Below are positions 50,624-60,064 of a DNA stretch of 64,000 nt, one piece after another. The stretch comes from Clostridia bacterium. GTDB lineage: Bacteria > Bacillota > Clostridia > Christensenellales > Borkfalkiaceae. Location: positions 1 through 64,000 of the forward strand of contig JAFWBP010000013.1 in NCBI GenBank assembly GCA_017507045.1, given 5' to 3'. Position numbers and translations under genes: made by a program. The notes beneath the pieces are model-generated. The model ran no database searches. It saw only the letters and a program-made list of their open reading frames with translations, and was not told the origin of the DNA. Each line of letters opens with the position of its first letter. Positions within the stretch are counted from its first letter, which is position 1.

Positions 50624-53600
50624 TTAAAATTCAACCTTTCCTTCGTAGATCTTGTGCACGTTGCCCGTGAGGGTGACCGTTCCATCTTCATTGTAGCGAA
50701 CGATGAGATCTCCTCCACGCACCTTTACTGTGATATCGGTGCCTTGCTTGCAGTGGCCGCCAAGCACGGCTGCAACTGCGGCGGCAGCAGCGCCTGTGCC
50801 GCAGGCGTACGTTTCACCGTTTCCGCGCTCCCATACGCGCATCTTAATCGTCGATTGGTTGACGACGCGGATGAACTCCACGTTGGTGCGCTGAGGGAAA
50901 TATTTGCTCGATTCAATGATGGGACCGAGCGTTTTTACGGGAACGTCGTCCACCTTATCCGTGAAGATTACGCAGTGCGGATTGCCAAGGTTCACGAGGG
51001 TAACCTTATACTCTTTGCCCTCGATTTCCATGGCCTGCTCCACGACGCGATCGCCCTTCCAAACAGAAGGGATCTTAGCGCCATTCAGCTCCGCGTGCCC
51101 GAGATTGGCGCTTGCAGAGGTAACGACACCGCCGAAGGAATACACGGTGACTTCGCGCACGCCCGAAAGCGTTTCAATCGTCATCGTTTCATTTTTTACG
51201 ATTCCTTGCTCGTAGAGATACTTCGCAACGCAGCGAATGGCGTTACCTGCACTCATCCCCTCGCTTCCATCTTGATTGAATAGGCGCATCTTGGCATCGG
51301 CGATCTCTGATTTTTCAATGAGAACGATGCCATCGCCACCGATGCCGTAATGGCGGCTTACGAAGTTGATTGCAAGCGATTCGGGGCAGGTGATCTTCCC
51401 CTCCATATCATCGAAGTAAATATAATCGTTTCCGCAGGATTGCATCTTCACGAAGGAAAGCTCCGTTTTCTTCGTTCTGAGGTTGTTAATATCAACAAGC
51501 TCGGTGTTGTATTCAGTGAACTTACTTGCGATGATATCGCAAAGCGCGTTCGCCGTATCGAGGGAGGTGAGCACCGTAATGCCCAAAAGAATGGCGTGGT
51601 GGTGCAGCTCAATGTAATCGGCAATGGAATCAACGTCCGTTTTTCCCGTGTACACGATATAATCGATTTTGCCCTCATCCATGAGCTTTGAAACCTGCTT
51701 CGTTGCCTTGAGCCGCTCGACGACGGTAACATCTACACCAAGATCTTCAATGACTTTTGCAGTGCCTGCCGTGGCGTATAGCTTACAGCCGAGATCGGCA
51801 AATTTTTTCGCAATGGAAACGAGCTCGAATTTATCCTGATCGTTGACGGTGAAGTACACGCCGACGGGCTTTTCCTTCGTGGGGTGGCACATTTTAAAGC
51901 CCGCGGAAACGAGCCCCTTGAAGAGCGCTTCCTCTATCGTTTTGCCGATGCCGAGTACTTCGCCCGTGGATTTCATTTCAGGACCGAGCTGAGAGTTTAC
52001 ATCGTTGAGCTTTTCGAAGGAGAACACGGGAACTTTCACGGCAACGTACGGCGAATCGGGATAGAGCCCTGTGCCGAACCCGAGCTTTTTGAGCTTTGCA
52101 CCTGCCATGATCTTGGTGGCAAGCTCTACCATGGGAACACCCGTTACCTTGGAGATGTACGGAATGGTGCGCGAGGCACGCGGATTAACTTCGATAACGT
52201 AGAGCTGATTTTGATAGATGAGGTACTGAATGTTGATCAGCCCCTTCGTTTTGAGCTCTAAAGCGAGCTGCGTGGAAACTTCAACGATGCGCCCCTTCAT
52301 CGCATCAGAGAGCTGGTACGGCGGATACACTGCGATGGAATCGCCGGAGTGTACGCCGGCACGCTCAACGTGCTGCATAATGCCGGGAATGAGTACATCT
52401 ACGCCGTCGGAAATGGCGTCTACTTCCAGCTCGCTACCCATGAGATACTTATCGCAAAGAACGGGATTTTCAATGTGCTGCGCGAGAATGACGTCCATAT
52501 AGCGCGAAATATCGTTTTCGGTGAAGGCGATCGTCATGTTCTGACCGCCGATAACGTACGAGGGACGCAGAAGCACGGGATAGCCTAGCGTTTCCGCCGC
52601 CTCGATCGCCTCTTGCTTCGTCATGACGGTGAGCCCCTTCGGGCGAGCGATACCGAAGCGTTCCAAAAGTGCATCGAAGCGCTCACGGTCCTCCGCCATA
52701 TCCACGCTATCTGCCGAGGTACCGAGAATGCGAACACCCGTTTGGGCAAGGTAGGCGCACAGCTTGATGGCGGTCTGTCCACCGAAGGTGATAACAACGC
52801 CGTAAGGCTTTTCCACGTCGATAACGTTTTGCACGTCTTCCGGCGTGAGCGGCTCGAAATACAGCCTGTCCGCCGTATCAAAATCGGTGGAAACTGTTTC
52901 GGGATTATTGTTGATGATAACGACTTCGTAGCCAAGCTCCTTCAATGTCCACACACAGTGAACGGAGGAATAATCGAATTCAATGCCCTGGCCGATGCGA
53001 ATGGGACCGGAGCCGATTACGATAACGCGCTTTTTCTTGCTCTTATCGACGAAGGGCTTCGCTTCGTCGTGCGCGATCTCATCGTACGTTGAGTAGAAGT
53101 ACGGCGTTTGCGCAGAGAATTCGGCGGCGCAGGTATCAACCATCTTGAACACCGCCCTTCTGTGTGCGGGCAACTTCTCGCCCGAAAGGCGTGCGATTGC
53201 CTTATCGGTAAAGCCGAGCCGCTTTCCCTCGAGATATTCCTTTTTCGAGAGTTTTTTGCCCGTGATCGCATTTTCGTATTTTACGAGATTGAGAAGCTTT
53301 TCAAGGAACCAGCCGTTGATCTTCGTGATATCGTAGATCTCATCTGCCGTGATGCCTGCCTTGAGGGCTGCGTACACGGCGAAGAGGCGCTCATCTGTTT
53401 GCTTATGAAGCTCGCCGTAGAGCGTTTCCTTGCTCATTGCTGTAAATTTCGGGTGATTAAGAGTATCGAGAGAGATCTCCGCACCGCGCACCGCCTTCAT
53501 GATCGCCTGCTCGAAGGAGGAGCCGATTGCCATAACCTCGCCCGTTGCCTTCATGCGCGAGCCTAAGCTTCTGCCTGCGTAGAGGAACTTATCGAAGGGC

Positions 53601-54679
53601 CATTTAGGAAGCTTGACGACGACGTAATCAATGGTAGGCTCAAAACAGACGAAGGTTTTGCCCGTAACATCGTTTCTGATCTCATCCAGCGTGTAGCCGA
53701 GCGCGATCTTCGTGGCGACCTTGGCGATCGGGTAGCCCGTTGCCTTACTTGCGAGGGCAGAGGAACGCGAAACGCGCGGATTGACTTCGATGACCGCATA
53801 TTCGGAGGTATCGGGATGCAAGGCGAATTGGCAATTGCAGCCACCCTCGATGCCGAGCTCATTGATGATATCGAGCGATGCCGTTCTGAGCATTTCGAAA
53901 TCGTGATCGGAAAGCGTTACGGCAGGCGCCATAACGATGGAATCACCCGTGTGTACGCCAACCGGATCGAAATTTTCCATGGAGCAGACGGTGAGTGCGT
54001 TGCCTGCACAATCGCGAATTACCTCAAACTCAATCTCCTTCCAACCGCCGATGTATTTTTCAATCAGCACCTGCGTGATGGGCGAAAGCATGAGTCCGTT
54101 GTGCGCGATGAGGCGAAGCTCTGCTTCATCGTGTGCAACGCCGCCGCCCGCGCCGCCCAGCGTAAAGGCAGGGCGCACGATAACGGGATAGCCCAACCTC
54201 TCTGCGATCTCCACGCAGCTATCCTCCGTGTACGCAATATCGGAAGGAACGACGGGCTGATTGATCTTCTCCATCGTCTGCTTGAAGAGCTCTCTATCCT
54301 CGGCACGGTCGATCGCATCGAGCTTCGTTCCGATGAGCTTTACCCCCCATTCGGCAAGGAATCCGCTTTTTGCAAGCTGGCAACCCATCGTAAGGCCCGT
54401 TTGCCCACCCAAAGAGGCGAGCAGGGAATCGGGGCGCTCTTTGATGATGATGCGCTTTAAGCTATCCTCGGTGAGCGGTTCGAGATAGATCTCATCTGCG
54501 AGCATCTTATCCGTCATGATCGTGGCGGGGTTGGAGTTGCAAAGCACAACATTCACGCCCGCATCCTTGAGCACACGGCACGCCTGTGCGCCGGCATAAT
54601 CAAATTCCGCCGCCTGACCGATCACGATGGGGCCGGAACCTATCACAAGTACTTTTTTAATATCACTTCTCTTCGGCAT
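50624..54679 (-). CDS. carB: Fusion: carbamoyl phosphate synthase large subunit (CarB) + diaminopimelate epimerase (DapF)
   Basis: The 1351 residues read as two enzymes. Residues about 1-1065 are CarB: first ATP-grasp half (KKVLVIGSGPIVIGQAAEFDYAG), second half near 555 (KRVIVIGSGPIRIGQGIEFDYSS) and a C-terminal MGS-like regulatory domain (about 940-1060). After a short linker (about 1064-1072), residues 1073-1351 are a full-length DapF: KMQSCGNDYIY, RHYGIGGDGIVLIE and CGTGAAAAA. In the DapF half the first catalytic Cys (normally in MCGNG) is Ala1144, read SAGNAIRC; the second, Cys1293, is kept. CarB makes carbamoyl phosphate for arginine and pyrimidines; DapF makes meso-DAP for the wall. The frame is open throughout. 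Last gene of the arg operon. Confidence 0.93.
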   Translation of the reverse strand: MPKRSDIKKVLVIGSGPIVIGQAAEFDYAGAQACRVLKDAGVNVVLCNSNPATIMTDKMLADEIYLEPLTEDSLKRIIIKERPDSLLASLGGQTGLTMGCQLAKSGFLAEWGVKLIGTKLDAIDRAEDRELFKQTMEKINQPVVPSDIAYTEDSCVEIAERLGYPVIVRPAFTLGGAGGGVAHDEAELRLIAHNGLMLSPITQVLIEKYIGGWKEIEFEVIRDCAGNALTVCSMENFDPVGVHTGDSIVMAPAVTLSDHDFEMLRTASLDIINELGIEGGCNCQFALHPDTSEYAVIEVNPRVSRSSALASKATGYPIAKVATKIALGYTLDEIRNDVTGKTFVCFEPTIDYVVVKLPKWPFDKFLYAGRSLGSRMKATGEVMAIGSSFEQAIMKAVRGAEISLDTLNHPKFTAMSKETLYGELHKQTDERLFAVYAALKAGITADEIYDITKINGWFLEKLLNLVKYENAITGKKLSKKEYLEGKRLGFTDKAIARLSGEKLPAHRRAVFKMVDTCAAEFSAQTPYFYSTYDEIAHDEAKPFVDKSKKKRVIVIGSGPIRIGQGIEFDYSSVHCVWTLKELGYEVVIINNNPETVSTDFDTADRLYFEPLTPEDVQNVIDVEKPYGVVITFGGQTAIKLCAYLAQTGVRILGTSADSVDMAEDRERFDALLERFGIARPKGLTVMTKQEAIEAAETLGYPVLLRPSYVIGGQNMTIAFTENDISRYMDVILAQHIENPVLCDKYLMGSELEVDAISDGVDVLIPGIMQHVERAGVHSGDSIAVYPPYQLSDAMKGRIVEVSTQLALELKTKGLINIQYLIYQNQLYVIEVNPRASRTIPYISKVTGVPMVELATKIMAGAKLKKLGFGTGLYPDSPYVAVKVPVFSFEKLNDVNSQLGPEMKSTGEVLGIGKTIEEALFKGLVSAGFKMCHPTKEKPVGVYFTVNDQDKFELVSIAKKFADLGCKLYATAGTAKVIEDLGVDVTVVERLKATKQVSKLMDEGKIDYIVYTGKTDVDSIADYIELHHHAILLGITVLTSLDTANALCDIIASKFTEYNTELVDINNLRTKKTELSFVKMQSCGNDYIYFDDMEGKITCPESLAINFVSRHYGIGGDGIVLIEKSEIADAKMRLFNQDGSEGMSAGNAIRCVAKYLYEQGIVKNETMTIETLSGVREVTVYSFGGVVTSASANLGHAELNGAKIPSVWKGDRVVEQAMEIEGKEYKVTLVNLGNPHCVIFTDKVDDVPVKTLGPIIESSKYFPQRTNVEFIRVVNQSTIKMRVWERGNGETYACGTGAAAAAVAAVLGGHCKQGTDITVKVRGGDLIVRYNEDGTVTLTGNVHKIYEGKVEF

Positions 54680-54745
54680 AATGTCACCTATTCTTTATAA
54701 AATGCACTCTTTGCATGATTTATTGCTTGGGAATTGTGAAGCAGC

Positions 54746-54775
54746 AAGCGCGTTTAAGCCGCAGGCTTAGCGCTT
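54746..54775 (-). other. Intercistronic hairpin at the carA stop codon
   Basis: AAGCGC (54746-54751) and TAAGCC (54755-54760) pair with GGCTTA (54764-54769) and GCGCTT (54770-54775), with a three-base bulge and three-base loop. It overlaps the carA stop. No U-tract; it may set the carA to carB expression ratio. Confidence 0.45.
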
Positions 54776-55822
54776 CATGCTCTCCATGAAATCATCGAAT
54801 AAAAAGTTCGTATCGAGCGGGCCGCCGCACGTTTCGGGGTGGAACTGCACGGTGAACGCATTGAGTTGAGGATATTCCAAGCCCTCGCAGGAACCATCGT
54901 TGGCGTTCACGTAGGAAAGCGTGGCACACTTTACGGATTCGTTCACCACTTCGTAGCCGTGATTCTGCAAGGAGATATACACCCTGCCGCTTGCAGTTTT
55001 CTTCACCGGCTGATTTGCACCGCGGTGGCCGTACTTCATCTTACGGGTAGCTCCGCCCATCGCAAGCGCGAAGAGCTGATGCCCGAGATCGATGCCGAAC
55101 ACAGGCTTTTTCCCTGCAAGCTTTTTGAGATTTTCGATGATATCTGTATTTTCCGCAGGATTGCCCGGGCCATCTGAAAGCACAATTCCATCAGGATCCA
55201 TCGCAAGCGCTTGCTCCGCAGGGAAGTTTGCAGGCACGACGATAACGCGGCAGCCGCGCTTTTCAAGCTCGCGCGCGATATTGCCCGATGCGCCGAAATC
55301 GTATAACACGACGCACGGCCCGTTGCTCTCTCCCATTTCATAGGGCGCTTCGCAAGAGGTCGCCTGCACCGCACCCTCTATCTTATAAGAGTTTAATGCG
55401 GAAGTATCCTTGAGCGGCTTGAAGGTGATTGCAGCGTTCATTACGCCCGCTTCCCGCACGATGCGGGTTAGCTCACGGGTATCAATGCCGTAAACGGCGG
55501 GAACACCCTGCTCCTTGAGGTACACCTCAAGCGTTTTTTCCGAGCGGTACTTTTCGGGCGAATCGTACTTTTCTCGCACGACGTACGCCGCGAGCCGGCA
55601 CTTTCTGCTTGCAAATTCGGGCGGAATTACGCCGAAATTTCCGATCAGCGGAAACGTTTGCGTTACGATCTGCCCAAAGTAGCTCGGATCGGTGAGCGTT
55701 TCAAGATAGCCGGACATGCCCGTTGTGAACACGAGCTCGCCAACAGCCTCTCTTTCAGCGCCGAAGGAATATCCTTCGAACACCTTTCCGTTTTGCAATG
55801 TGATGTAAACTTTTTTATCCAT
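54767..55822 (-). CDS. carA: Carbamoyl phosphate synthase small subunit, glutaminase nucleophile replaced
   Basis: CarA normally hydrolyses glutamine and channels ammonia to CarB. The 351 residues have the N-terminal CarA domain (SGYLETLTDPSYFGQIV) and a class I amidotransferase domain (about 168-351) with LSDGPGNP, KMKYGHRGANQPV and FHPETCGGP. The catalytic Cys of GICLGHQ is Asp245 here (FGIDLGHQL, codon GAT at 55088-55090), while His328 and Glu330 of the triad remain. Glutamine hydrolysis by the normal thioester route should be impossible, so the enzyme may use free ammonia. Located between argF and carB in the arg operon. Confidence 0.92.
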   Translation of the reverse strand: MDKKVYITLQNGKVFEGYSFGAEREAVGELVFTTGMSGYLETLTDPSYFGQIVTQTFPLIGNFGVIPPEFASRKCRLAAYVVREKYDSPEKYRSEKTLEVYLKEQGVPAVYGIDTRELTRIVREAGVMNAAITFKPLKDTSALNSYKIEGAVQATSCEAPYEMGESNGPCVVLYDFGASGNIARELEKRGCRVIVVPANFPAEQALAMDPDGIVLSDGPGNPAENTDIIENLKKLAGKKPVFGIDLGHQLFALAMGGATRKMKYGHRGANQPVKKTASGRVYISLQNHGYEVVNESVKCATLSYVNANDGSCEGLEYPQLNAFTVQFHPETCGGPLDTNFLFDDFMESMKR

Positions 55823-55860
55823 GAGTCACCTCTTGCTTTATCAGAATGTAATGTAATGTG

Positions 55861-56766
55861 TTATTTCAGCAGTTTTACAAGCACTGCTTTTTGCGCGTGC
55901 AGGCGGTTCTCCGCCTCATCGAAGATCTCGTTTGCGTGCGCCTCGAACACCTCTTCCGTGATCTCCTCGCCGCGGTGCGCCGGCAGGCAATGGAGCACCA
56001 TTGCATCCTTCTTTGCCGCATTCATAACAACTTCGTTCACGCAGAAATTTTTGAACACCTTCTCGCGGGCAGCCTTTTCCTCTTCCTGCCCCATGGAAGC
56101 CCAAACGTCCGTATAAATCACATCGGCATCCTTTGCTGCTTCTACCGGATCCTCCGTGATGAAGAAATCCCCCTCCTGCTTTGCCCATTCCATGAGGGCG
56201 GCATCGGGCTCGTACCCCTGCGGGCAGGCGATAGCAAACTTCATACCCATCTTCACGGCGCCCACCATGAGGGAATTTGCCATGTTATTGCCATCTCCGA
56301 TAAAGCACAGCTTAAGCCCCCTAAAAGAGCCTTTGTGCTCGCGGATCGTCATGAGGTCGGCAAGGACCTGGCAGGGATGGCAATAATCGGTAAGCCCGTT
56401 GATAACGGGAATGGAGCCGTACTTTGCAAGATCCTCCACCTCTTTTTGCTCAAAGGTGCGAATCATGATACCGCTGAGCATGCGCGAGAGCACGCGTGCG
56501 GTATCTTGCACCGGCTCGCCTCTGCCGATCTGCAGATCGCGCGAGGAGAGGAAGAGCGGCTGGCCGCCCAGATCGAACATGCCAACCTCGAAGGAAACGC
56601 GGGTGCGCGTGGAGGATTTTTGGAAGATCATGCCAAGCGATTTTCCCTTTAAGTAGCCCGATTGATCGATTCCGTTCTTCTTCTCGTACTTGAGTTGATC
56701 GGCAAGGTTGAGAAGGGAGAGAATTTCCTCGCGGGAAAGATCGGAGAGCTTCAAAAGATGTTTCAT
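55861..56766 (-). CDS. argF: Ornithine carbamoyltransferase
   Basis: Joins carbamoyl phosphate and ornithine to give citrulline. The 301 residues contain the carbamoyl phosphate loop SSTRTRVSFEVGM (about 51-63), HPCQVLADL, DVWASMGQE and the ornithine loop HCLPAHRGEEI, all as expected for the ornithine-specific enzyme. It overlaps argD by four bases and precedes carA by 38 bases, so supplier and user of carbamoyl phosphate are made from one mRNA. Confidence 0.96.
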   Translation of the reverse strand: MKHLLKLSDLSREEILSLLNLADQLKYEKKNGIDQSGYLKGKSLGMIFQKSSTRTRVSFEVGMFDLGGQPLFLSSRDLQIGRGEPVQDTARVLSRMLSGIMIRTFEQKEVEDLAKYGSIPVINGLTDYCHPCQVLADLMTIREHKGSFRGLKLCFIGDGNNMANSLMVGAVKMGMKFAIACPQGYEPDAALMEWAKQEGDFFITEDPVEAAKDADVIYTDVWASMGQEEEKAAREKVFKNFCVNEVVMNAAKKDAMVLHCLPAHRGEEITEEVFEAHANEIFDEAENRLHAQKAVLVKLLK

Positions 56767-57926
56767 TTTAATACCTCTTTGAGGATCGAAAGACCCTCGT
56801 CCATTTCTAATTTCGTGATGTTGAGCGGAGGAAGCAGGCGCACCTTTTCGTGCGCAGTGAGCACCAAAAGCCCCTTTTCAAGGCAGGCTTTTACGATCTC
56901 TTTCGAAGGCTTTTCCACCTCGATGCCGATCATCATACCAAGCCCGGAGAGCGCCTTTACCCCGTTGAACCCTTTGAGCTTTGCACGCATGTATTCCGCT
57001 TTTGCCTGCACTTCCAATAGGAATTCCTCCGTAAGGCGGGATACGACGTTCACCGCCGCCGCACAGGAGATGGGATTTCCGCCGAAGGTGGAGCCATGAT
57101 CGCCTGCCGCAAGCACACCTTCCGTGCTCTCAAAAAAGAGGCAGGCACCGATGGGAAGTCCGCCGGCGAGCCCTTTTGCCGTAGTTACGATATCGGGCTT
57201 GATCCCGTAGTGCTCGTATGCAAAAAATTTTCCCGTTCTGCCGTTCCCGGATTGCACTTCGTCGCAGATCAGAAGGATATTATGCGTGGCACAGTACTCT
57301 GCAAGCGCTGTTACAAAGCCCTTATTGAGGGCGTTAACGCCTCCTTCGCCTTGAATACATTCGATGATAACGGCGCAGGTGCTCTTATCGGCAACCCTCC
57401 GGATATCCGCCATATTCGCCTCTGCGTAGGCGATTTCCGGCACGAAAGGATGGAAGTATTTATGAAATTCATCCTGCCCGGTGGCGGTGAGCGTGAAGAG
57501 CGTTCTACCGTGGAAGCTCCCCTTTAAGGAAACGATTTTGCTCCGCCCCGCACCGTACTTCAAGAAGGAATATTTGCGCGCGGCTTTGAGTGCGCACTCG
57601 TTCGCCTCTGCGCCCGAGTTGGAAAAGAACACGCGCTTTGCGCCCGATCTTTTGCATAAAAGCTCTGCAAGGCGGGAGGCGGGCTCCGAATAATAATAGT
57701 TGCTGACGTGCTGAATTTTACCAAGCTGCTCGATGACGGCCGCCTTCCATTCTTCATCGTTCGCGCCGAAGCTGTTTACGGCGATTCCCGAACCGAAATC
57801 AACGTAGCGCTTGCCGTCTACCCCCTCGAGGGTAGCACCCTGGCCGCCTGAAAACGCCACGGGAAAGCGCGCGTACGTTTGCGCAATATACGCTTTATCA
57901 AGTAATTGGATTTCTTCAAAATTCAT
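56763..57926 (-). CDS. argD: Acetylornithine aminotransferase
   Basis: PLP class III aminotransferase of arginine synthesis; may also serve the diaminopimelate pathway as succinyl/acetyl-DAP aminotransferase. The 387 residues include SNSGAEANECALKAARKYS, GSFHGRTLFTLTATGQ, CDEVQSGNGRTGKFFA and the PLP lysine in TTAKGLAGGLPIGA near residue 245. Palindromic motif copy 6 encodes EYCATHNI within a normally aligned region, so it is not an insertion. Confidence 0.95.
   Translation of the reverse strand: MNFEEIQLLDKAYIAQTYARFPVAFSGGQGATLEGVDGKRYVDFGSGIAVNSFGANDEEWKAAVIEQLGKIQHVSNYYYSEPASRLAELLCKRSGAKRVFFSNSGAEANECALKAARKYSFLKYGAGRSKIVSLKGSFHGRTLFTLTATGQDEFHKYFHPFVPEIAYAEANMADIRRVADKSTCAVIIECIQGEGGVNALNKGFVTALAEYCATHNILLICDEVQSGNGRTGKFFAYEHYGIKPDIVTTAKGLAGGLPIGACLFFESTEGVLAAGDHGSTFGGNPISCAAAVNVVSRLTEEFLLEVQAKAEYMRAKLKGFNGVKALSGLGMMIGIEVEKPSKEIVKACLEKGLLVLTAHEKVRLLPPLNITKLEMDEGLSILKEVLK
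57276..57298 (+). repeat. Palindromic motif, copy 6 (inside argD)
   Basis: Arms GATATTATGC and GCACAGTACT around GTG. On the argD strand it reads GAG TAC TGT GCC ACG CAT AAT, coding EYCATHN. Confidence 0.75.
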
Positions 57927-57972
57927 GATATTTTCCTTGTGACTTTGTTAGAAAAAAGAGCTGATTCGAAAA

Positions 57973-58827
57973 TCAGTCTCCTTTTACGAACATCGTACCG
58001 GAGCCCTCATCCGAAAGGAGCTCCAACAAAATGGAATGCTTCACCCGTCCGTCGGTGATAAACACGCGGTTCACACCCTTACGGATGGCATCTTTGCAGC
58101 AATTAACTTTGGGGATCATTCCGCCCGAGATAATACCTTCGCCAATAAGCGACGAAATATCCGAAACGTACACCTTTTTCAAAAGACTCGTCTCATCCTC
58201 TTTATTTGCAAGAAGACCGGGGGTATCCGTCATGAGAATGAGGCTCTCTGCCTTGAGCGCGCCGGCAATTGCAGCGGCAGCCGTATCGGCGTTGATATTA
58301 TATATATTTCCCTGATCATCACCGCCTACGGTGGAAATAACGGGAAGATAGCCCTTCTCGAGACAATTGAGAATGAGCTCTGTATTCAAATGTTCGATTT
58401 TACCAACGAAGCCAAGCTCTTCCGATTCCTTGGAGCAGGAGATCATGTTGCCATCAATGCCCGAAAGCCCCACTGCCTTCGCGCCGAAAGCGCACAACAT
58501 ATGCACGAGTGATTTATTTACTTTTCCCGCAAGCACCATGCGAACGACTTCCGCCGTCTCCTCATCGGTATATCGGAGTCCGCCGATAAAGCGGGAAGCA
58601 ATGCCCATTCGCTTAAGCGTCTCGCTGATTTCGGGACCGCCTCCGTGAACGAGCACCACCTTGATGCCGACGAAGCTTAATAAGGTGAGATCGCGCATGA
58701 CGGATTCCTTGAGTTCCTCCGAAAGCATGGCGCTTCCACCGTATTTAATGACGAGAATTTTATCCTGGTATTTACGAATGTAGGGCATCGCTTCCAGAAG
58801 AAATTCCGCTTGTTGCTGTTTTATCAC
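57973..58827 (-). CDS. argB: Acetylglutamate kinase
   Basis: Phosphorylates N-acetylglutamate, usually the arginine-feedback step. The 284 residues have the amino acid kinase core: LVIKYGGSAM, VLVHGGGPEISETLKR, TVGGDDQGNIYNINADTAAAAIA and ISGGMIPKV. An N-terminal helix (KQQQAEFLLEAMPYIRKY) is present, as in arginine-sensitive enzymes. The start is a GTG at 58827 overlapping the argJ stop (GTGA); the longer open frame upstream lies inside argJ. Confidence 0.95.
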   Translation of the reverse strand: MIKQQQAEFLLEAMPYIRKYQDKILVIKYGGSAMLSEELKESVMRDLTLLSFVGIKVVLVHGGGPEISETLKRMGIASRFIGGLRYTDEETAEVVRMVLAGKVNKSLVHMLCAFGAKAVGLSGIDGNMISCSKESEELGFVGKIEHLNTELILNCLEKGYLPVISTVGGDDQGNIYNINADTAAAAIAGALKAESLILMTDTPGLLANKEDETSLLKKVYVSDISSLIGEGIISGGMIPKVNCCKDAIRKGVNRVFITDGRVKHSILLELLSDEGSGTMFVKGD

Positions 58828-60047
58828 GTTCTGTAATCTCCGTTGATTTTTACGTAGTCGTAGGTGAGGTCGCAACCCCAAGCCTGTGCGCTCTGCCTTC
58901 CTTGATTGAGGCGAATATCGATATTTATTTCCTTTTCGAGGAGAACTTTTTTCGCCTCTTCCTCGGAAAATTCCACGCCTGCACCGCCGCGACACACGCA
59001 AACTGTGCCTGCCGCAGAACGGAAATCTACATCGATCTTCCCGATATCCAATTTCGCACCCGAATAACCGAGCGCGCAGAGTACTCTGCCCCAATTGGCA
59101 TCAGCGCCAAATATCGCCGCCTTTAAAAGATCGGAACAAACCACCGATTTCGCCGCAAGACGGGCATCTTTCACCGTTTTTGCGCCCGAAACGGTGCATT
59201 CGATGAGCTTCGTAGCCCCTTCGCCATCAGAAGCAAGCATGCGGCAAAGCGCCACCGTAACTTGGTGGAGCGCCTTTTGGAAGGCAGTAAAATCTTTACC
59301 GGCAGCGGTAATTTCACGGTTGCCTGCAAGGCCGCTTGCCATGATGCAGAAAGTATCGTTGGTGGAGGTATCGCGATCAACGCTCAGCATGTTCATGGAG
59401 CTTTTCACGTCCTCAGAAAGTGCCTTTTGGAGCATGGCCGGAGAGATGGCAACATCCGTAGTAACGAACGCAAGCATCGTTGCCATATTCGGGCAGATCA
59501 TACCCACGCCCTTGGCGATCGCACCGATCGTACAGCGCACACCGCCCAGCTCGAAGGAAACGGCAACTTCTTTGGAGTAGGTATCCGTCGTCATGATCGC
59601 TTCTGCCGCGGCAGTGCTCCCCTCATCGGCGGAAGTAAGCCCATGGGCGAGCGCCGGCATACCGCCTGCGATCGGCTCTAAGGAGAGCTTTTGGCCGATA
59701 ACACCGGTGGAAGCCACGATCACATCGCAGGCAGGAATCCCTACGTGCTTTTCTACGAGGGCGCACATTCCGTTTGCGATCTCAACGCCGTTTGCGTTGC
59801 AGGTGTTGGCGTTGCCGCTGTTCACGATCACAGCGCGCGCGTAGCCATCGATAAGGTGCTCTTTCGTAACGAGAATGGGCGCGCCCTTCACAAGGTTGGT
59901 CGTATAAACCCCTGCGGCGGAACAACGCACATCGGAAATGATAAGCGCAAGATCCTTTTTGATTTTATTTTTACGGATTCCACAGTGTACGCCGTACGCC
60001 TTGAATCCCTTGGGCGCGCAAACGCCGCCCGCGATTTTTTCTATCAT
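58824..60047 (-). CDS. argJ: Ornithine acetyltransferase / N-acetylglutamate synthase
   Basis: Recycles the acetyl group from N-acetylornithine to glutamate. The 407-residue precursor cleaves itself into two chains at the Ala-Thr bond in KGVGMICPNMATMLAF near residue 185; the Thr becomes the nucleophile. Other landmarks: NSGNANTCNA, STGVIGQKL, DRDTSTNDTF and NWGRVLCALGYSG. With argJ present no separate argA or argE is needed. A half-site of the palindromic motif (GCAGAGTACT, 59080-59089) lies inside. Confidence 0.96.
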   Translation of the reverse strand: MIEKIAGGVCAPKGFKAYGVHCGIRKNKIKKDLALIISDVRCSAAGVYTTNLVKGAPILVTKEHLIDGYARAVIVNSGNANTCNANGVEIANGMCALVEKHVGIPACDVIVASTGVIGQKLSLEPIAGGMPALAHGLTSADEGSTAAAEAIMTTDTYSKEVAVSFELGGVRCTIGAIAKGVGMICPNMATMLAFVTTDVAISPAMLQKALSEDVKSSMNMLSVDRDTSTNDTFCIMASGLAGNREITAAGKDFTAFQKALHQVTVALCRMLASDGEGATKLIECTVSGAKTVKDARLAAKSVVCSDLLKAAIFGADANWGRVLCALGYSGAKLDIGKIDVDFRSAAGTVCVCRGGAGVEFSEEEAKKVLLEKEINIDIRLNQGRQSAQAWGCDLTYDYVKINGDYRT

Positions 60048-60064
60048 GTTACCGTTCCTTTCTA

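Noticed and set aside
59070-59092. Possible palindromic motif copy in argJ
   Set aside because: Only the right half (GCAGAGTACT) matches; the left arm is unrelated and the residues are conserved ArgJ sequence.
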